Below, piece after piece: positions 6,301 through 8,556 of a stretch of DNA of 8,556 nt (its first letter is position 1; every line of letters begins with the position of its first letter). The notes below the pieces were generated by a model. That model was not told where the DNA came from. It did not search any database and was given only the letters and a program-made list of their open reading frames with translations. The translations under genes and the position numbers were made by a program. Where the stretch lies: positions 1 through 8,556 of the forward strand of contig NZ_CAMLDV010000152.1 of NCBI RefSeq assembly GCF_946478835.1. Direction: 5' to 3'. Source of the DNA: an uncultured Bdellovibrio sp. Its GTDB lineage: Bacteria; Bdellovibrionota; Bdellovibrionia; Bdellovibrionales; Bdellovibrionaceae.

Positions 6301-7497
6301 ATGAGCAAAAAAGATATTTTCGGTGATGATATTGAAGAAACAAAAGATATGGCGAGCTTTGAAGAACTTTTTGCTCAGTCCGAGCAAGGATTGAAGACTC
6401 GTGTTTCTGTCGGCGATCAAATTCGCGGAGAGATTCTTTCTATCGGAAAAGAAGAATCTTTTGTTTCTACAGGAACTCCTGTTGATGGATTGATTTTTAC
6501 TAAAGACCTTATGGATGAAAACAAAGAAGTGAAATATCACGTGGGTGATATGATCGACGTTGTTGTGATTTCCGCGAAGGGTGGCGAGATTCGTTTGGCG
6601 AAAAAAGGTTCGAAGAATGCTTCGACCGATTCTTTGGAAGACGCCTTCGATATGGAATTGCCGGTGACAGGAACAGTGATGGAGGCTGTGAACGGCGGTC
6701 TTCGCGTGAACATCCAAGGCAAAACGGCTTTCTGTCCGATTTCGCAAATTGATTCTAAGTTTGTGCAGGACACGGCAGAGTACATTGGTCGCAAGTTTGA
6801 TTTCTTGATCACTCAGATGGACAAACGCAATATGGTGGTGTCTCGTCGTAAGCTTTTGGATCTACAAAAAGCAGAAAACGAAGGCGTCTTTATGGAAAAA
6901 CGCAAAGTGGGTGACATCCTTGAAGGTCGCATCACGCGTTTGGAAAAATTCGGTGCCTTTGTTGAGCTCGAAGCGGGTGTTGAAGGAATGGTCCACTTGT
7001 CAGAGTTGACTTGGTCTCGCGTGCACAGTCCGCAAGAAGTCGTTTCTGCGGGTCAAACCGTGACGGTAAAAATTCTTAAGATTGAAGATGTCGATGGACG
7101 CTTGAAAATTTCTTTGTCTATGAAACAAGCTGACGGCGATGGCAATCCTTGGAATTCAGTTCCGGCAAAATTCCCTGTGGGCACTGTTGTGAACGGTAAA
7201 GTAGAGAAGAAAGAAACTTACGGTTTGTTTGTGAATATCGCTCCAGGCATCACGGGTCTTCTGCCAAAATCAAAATGGCGTGATCATGTCGATGGCGCGC
7301 AGTTTGAAAACAAAAAACGTGGCGATGAAATCGTCGTTCAAATTGATGAAATCAAATTTGAAGAAAAAAAGATTTCTTTGGGCGTTCCAGGCGCTGGTGA
7401 AGATCATTCTTGGAGATCGCATCAACCGACTTCCGGCAGCGGCTTTGGTTCTTTGGGCGACGCTTTAAAGAATCTAAATATCAAACCAAAGAAATAA
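6301..7497 (+). CDS. S1 RNA-binding domain protein with four S1 repeats (RpsA-like)
   Basis: This 398-residue cytoplasmic RNA-binding protein has four OB-fold S1 domains at roughly residues 36-103, 117-184, 203-274 and 292-361. The third is the most canonical (VGDILEGRITRLEKFGAFVE, GMVHLSEL, DVDGRLKISLSMK). The fourth is also clear (VGTVVNGKVEKKETYGLFVN, KKISLG), while the first two are more diverged. The N-terminal 30 residues are acidic (DDIEETKD), and the tail after residue 365 is Gly/Ser-rich, ending in a basic stretch. Full ribosomal protein S1 of E. coli has six repeats over about 557 residues. This may be a second S1-family RNA chaperone or translation factor rather than the main bS1, and I give no symbol. 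It lies 105 bases after nrdJ with no terminator between, so read-through from nrdJ is possible. Its leader carries the 35-base repeat, and a strong terminator follows. Confidence 0.92.
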   Translation: MSKKDIFGDDIEETKDMASFEELFAQSEQGLKTRVSVGDQIRGEILSIGKEESFVSTGTPVDGLIFTKDLMDENKEVKYHVGDMIDVVVISAKGGEIRLAKKGSKNASTDSLEDAFDMELPVTGTVMEAVNGGLRVNIQGKTAFCPISQIDSKFVQDTAEYIGRKFDFLITQMDKRNMVVSRRKLLDLQKAENEGVFMEKRKVGDILEGRITRLEKFGAFVELEAGVEGMVHLSELTWSRVHSPQEVVSAGQTVTVKILKIEDVDGRLKISLSMKQADGDGNPWNSVPAKFPVGTVVNGKVEKKETYGLFVNIAPGITGLLPKSKWRDHVDGAQFENKKRGDEIVVQIDEIKFEEKKISLGVPGAGEDHSWRSHQPTSGSGFGSLGDALKNLNIKPKK

Positions 7498-7520
7498 TTG
7501 GTTTCAAAAAAATAAAAATA

Positions 7521-7555
7521 AAAAGGACTGAGCTTATTACTCAGTCCTTTTTTAT
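7521..7555. terminator. Strong, probably bidirectional intrinsic terminator
   Basis: AAAAGGACTGAG (7521-7532) pairs perfectly with CTCAGTCCTTTT (7540-7551) around a 7-base loop. On the plus strand the stem runs into a T-rich stretch (to about 7557), terminating the S1 gene. On the minus strand the A-rich tract at 7506-7525 gives a T-run after the stem, so it can also terminate the leftward small gene, whose stop codon lies five bases from the stem. Confidence 0.9.
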
Positions 7556-7708
7556 TTAACGGTGATGTTTGAAGTATTGAATATCTCGTTCGTGTTTTTT
7601 TGCGGCTGCAAGAGTCGGAAATGTTCCTAAGTTTCTGCGTTTTCCCGTCTTAGGATTGATCTTGCGGGAATAAATTCGATATCCGCCGGATTTAAGTTTT
7701 CTAATCAT
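7556..7708 (-). CDS. Small basic conserved-type protein, 50 residues, function unknown
   Basis: This short gene starts at ATG 7706-7708 behind a GAGGAGG ribosome binding site and ends in TAA next to the terminator. The protein begins MIRKLKSGGYRIYSRK, continues INPKTGKRRNLGTFPTLAA and ends AAKKHERDIQYFKHHR. It is strongly basic, rich in Lys, Arg and His, with no cysteine, signal peptide or membrane segment. From memory it resembles a small family of uncharacterised proteobacterial proteins with the pattern SGxYRxYSRKxxPKTGKRRNLGTF and KHExxxQYFK, but I cannot run a search to confirm it. The charge suggests nucleic-acid or ribosome contact, which is inference only. It follows the CinA-family gene by 76 bases on the same strand with no convincing promoter of its own, so cotranscription is possible. 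Confidence 0.82.
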   Translation of the reverse strand: MIRKLKSGGYRIYSRKINPKTGKRRNLGTFPTLAAAKKHERDIQYFKHHR

Positions 7709-7712
7709 AAAT

Positions 7713-7719
7713 CCTCCTC
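7713..7719 (-). promoter_or_regulatory. Strong ribosome binding site of the 50-residue gene
   Basis: GAGGAGG on the minus strand, four bases before ATG. This is the strongest Shine-Dalgarno in the window and the main evidence that the short reading frame is translated. Confidence 0.75.
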
Positions 7720-7784
7720 ATTCATAAGAAAATTGAAACACTTTCCAATGAAAAAATGGAGGATCCAGTGTCTATTTACAAAAT

Positions 7785-8556
7785 CTAGACAAGGTTTTTA
7801 AGCCAAAAGATCAAAGCCATTTCCGCAAAATACTGGTGACGGCGCTCTCTCATATTCGCTGTTTTATAAGGGGCTTCAATAATGTCTTTAAGAATACGTC
7901 CCTTGTATTGCAGACTCACCTCGCAACTGTGTTCATCTTTGGGGAGCACATGCAGGTGCAATTCTGCGGGGCTCTTTACCGCGCGAGACTTTGAAAAACT
8001 CCACGATTGATCTGTCATAAAATCTCGCAAGACAGGCATCAAACGGTTCATTAAAAATTGCCCTGTTACTTCGTCGATCAAGCAGACAGATTTTATTTGC
8101 TTTAAATTCTCTGCGAAAAGCTCCGCTGAATCATTGCCGTCGCGGGCAATGGTGCAAAATTGCAAAGCCTCCGTGAGTTTTTCAAGAGCGTCGGCCATCT
8201 CATTTTCTTGTGACTTAAAGAAAGAAAGTTTTACTTCCACATACGGAAGATGCACTCGATAGCCTTTTTCCACTTTCACATTTTTTAAAACGTCTTCCAC
8301 AATCACGGCGACGTCGGATTCACCGATCCCCATCGTGTCCCAGATCCGAGTGATGTAGGGATCCAGATTTTTGGTATTTTCCGTGAGCCACTCCGCAATG
8401 GAATCCTCCCAAACGGCTTCGATTTCTCGCGGAGGTCCCGGTAAAACAAAAACTTTTTTACCATGAGCTTCAAGGTAAAATGCGTTCGCTGTGCCTTGGG
8501 ACTTAAAAAGAACCTTAGAACCTTTTGGAAAATAACACTGCTGTCTTTGGATGTCC
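7785..8556 (-). CDS. cinA: CinA-family protein, C-terminal part, with degenerate deamidase domain
   Basis: The gene enters from the right edge; 256 codons are visible, continuing upstream of the ATG at 8331-8333, which is therefore not the start. The first 80 residues are the end of a MoCF/MogA-like nucleotide-binding domain as in CinA: GTANAF, then VFVLPGPPREIEAVW and the MGIGESD motif. The middle holds a small alpha/beta segment. The last 100 residues keep the outline of the CinA C-terminal (PncC-type NMN deamidase) domain, ending in MRERRHQYFAEMALIFWLKNLV. However, the AESCTGG active-site motif reads IDEVTGQ (visible residues 160-166), so the catalytic serine is replaced by Glu. The protein probably keeps the N-terminal pyrophosphatase-type activity proposed for CinA but not deamidation; that is inference. 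Its downstream neighbour is the 50-residue gene. Confidence 0.82.
   Translation of the reverse strand, partial: DIQRQQCYFPKGSKVLFKSQGTANAFYLEAHGKKVFVLPGPPREIEAVWEDSIAEWLTENTKNLDPYITRIWDTMGIGESDVAVIVEDVLKNVKVEKGYRVHLPYVEVKLSFFKSQENEMADALEKLTEALQFCTIARDGNDSAELFAENLKQIKSVCLIDEVTGQFLMNRLMPVLRDFMTDQSWSFSKSRAVKSPAELHLHVLPKDEHSCEVSLQYKGRILKDIIEAPYKTANMRERRHQYFAEMALIFWLKNLV

Noticed and set aside
6223..6747. 174-residue open frame on the minus strand
   Set aside because: It runs antisense to the S1 gene and its leader repeat, and shows no recognisable domain; a shadow frame.
7721..7748. Promoter-like TTGGAA-16-TATGAA on the minus strand before the 50-residue gene
   Set aside because: Transcription would start inside the Shine-Dalgarno sequence and remove it, so it is unlikely to be the promoter of this gene.

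Overview
The window looks like ordinary chromosome from a free-living, non-phage bacterium, most likely a Bdellovibrio-like member of the Bdellovibrionota. That placement is an inference from the combination of protein types and their style (a pseudo-receiver protein with a lineage-type C-terminal half, a four-repeat S1 protein, a B12-dependent ribonucleotide reductase). No rRNA or other taxonomic marker is present. I see no transposase, integrase, tRNA, CRISPR array or phage gene.

Left part (1-3730): the 3' end of an alpha/beta hydrolase gene reads rightward and meets a leftward block. Read in its own direction, that block holds a pseudo-receiver protein (2285-3730), a PLP cysteine desulfurase (1037-2227) and an A-type iron-sulfur carrier (571-897). 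The last two form a small Fe-S assembly pair: one releases sulfur from cysteine, the other carries nascent clusters to targets. The carrier has its own candidate extended -10 promoter and a 35-base hairpin-bearing repeat just before its ribosome binding site.

Middle (3731-7497): a 173-base divergent region separates the pseudo-receiver gene from nrdJ, the adenosylcobalamin-dependent class II ribonucleotide reductase that makes deoxyribonucleotides. A well-spaced sigma-70-type promoter sits so close to the nrdJ ATG that its transcript is predicted to be leaderless. Next comes a gene for a protein with four S1 RNA-binding domains. It is preceded by a second copy of the same 35-base repeat, in the same orientation relative to its gene (30 of 35 positions identical, with the hairpin loop reversed).

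Right part (7498-8556): a strong, probably bidirectional terminator separates the S1 gene from a leftward pair. The pair is a 50-residue basic protein with a strong ribosome binding site (7556-7708) and the 3' part of a CinA-family gene whose C-terminal deamidase-like domain has lost its catalytic serine motif.

The most interesting signals are the duplicated hairpin element placed before two unrelated genes, the apparently leaderless nrdJ, the pseudo-receiver protein of unknown function, and the dead-looking CinA C-terminus. I did not find a clear new multi-gene system.
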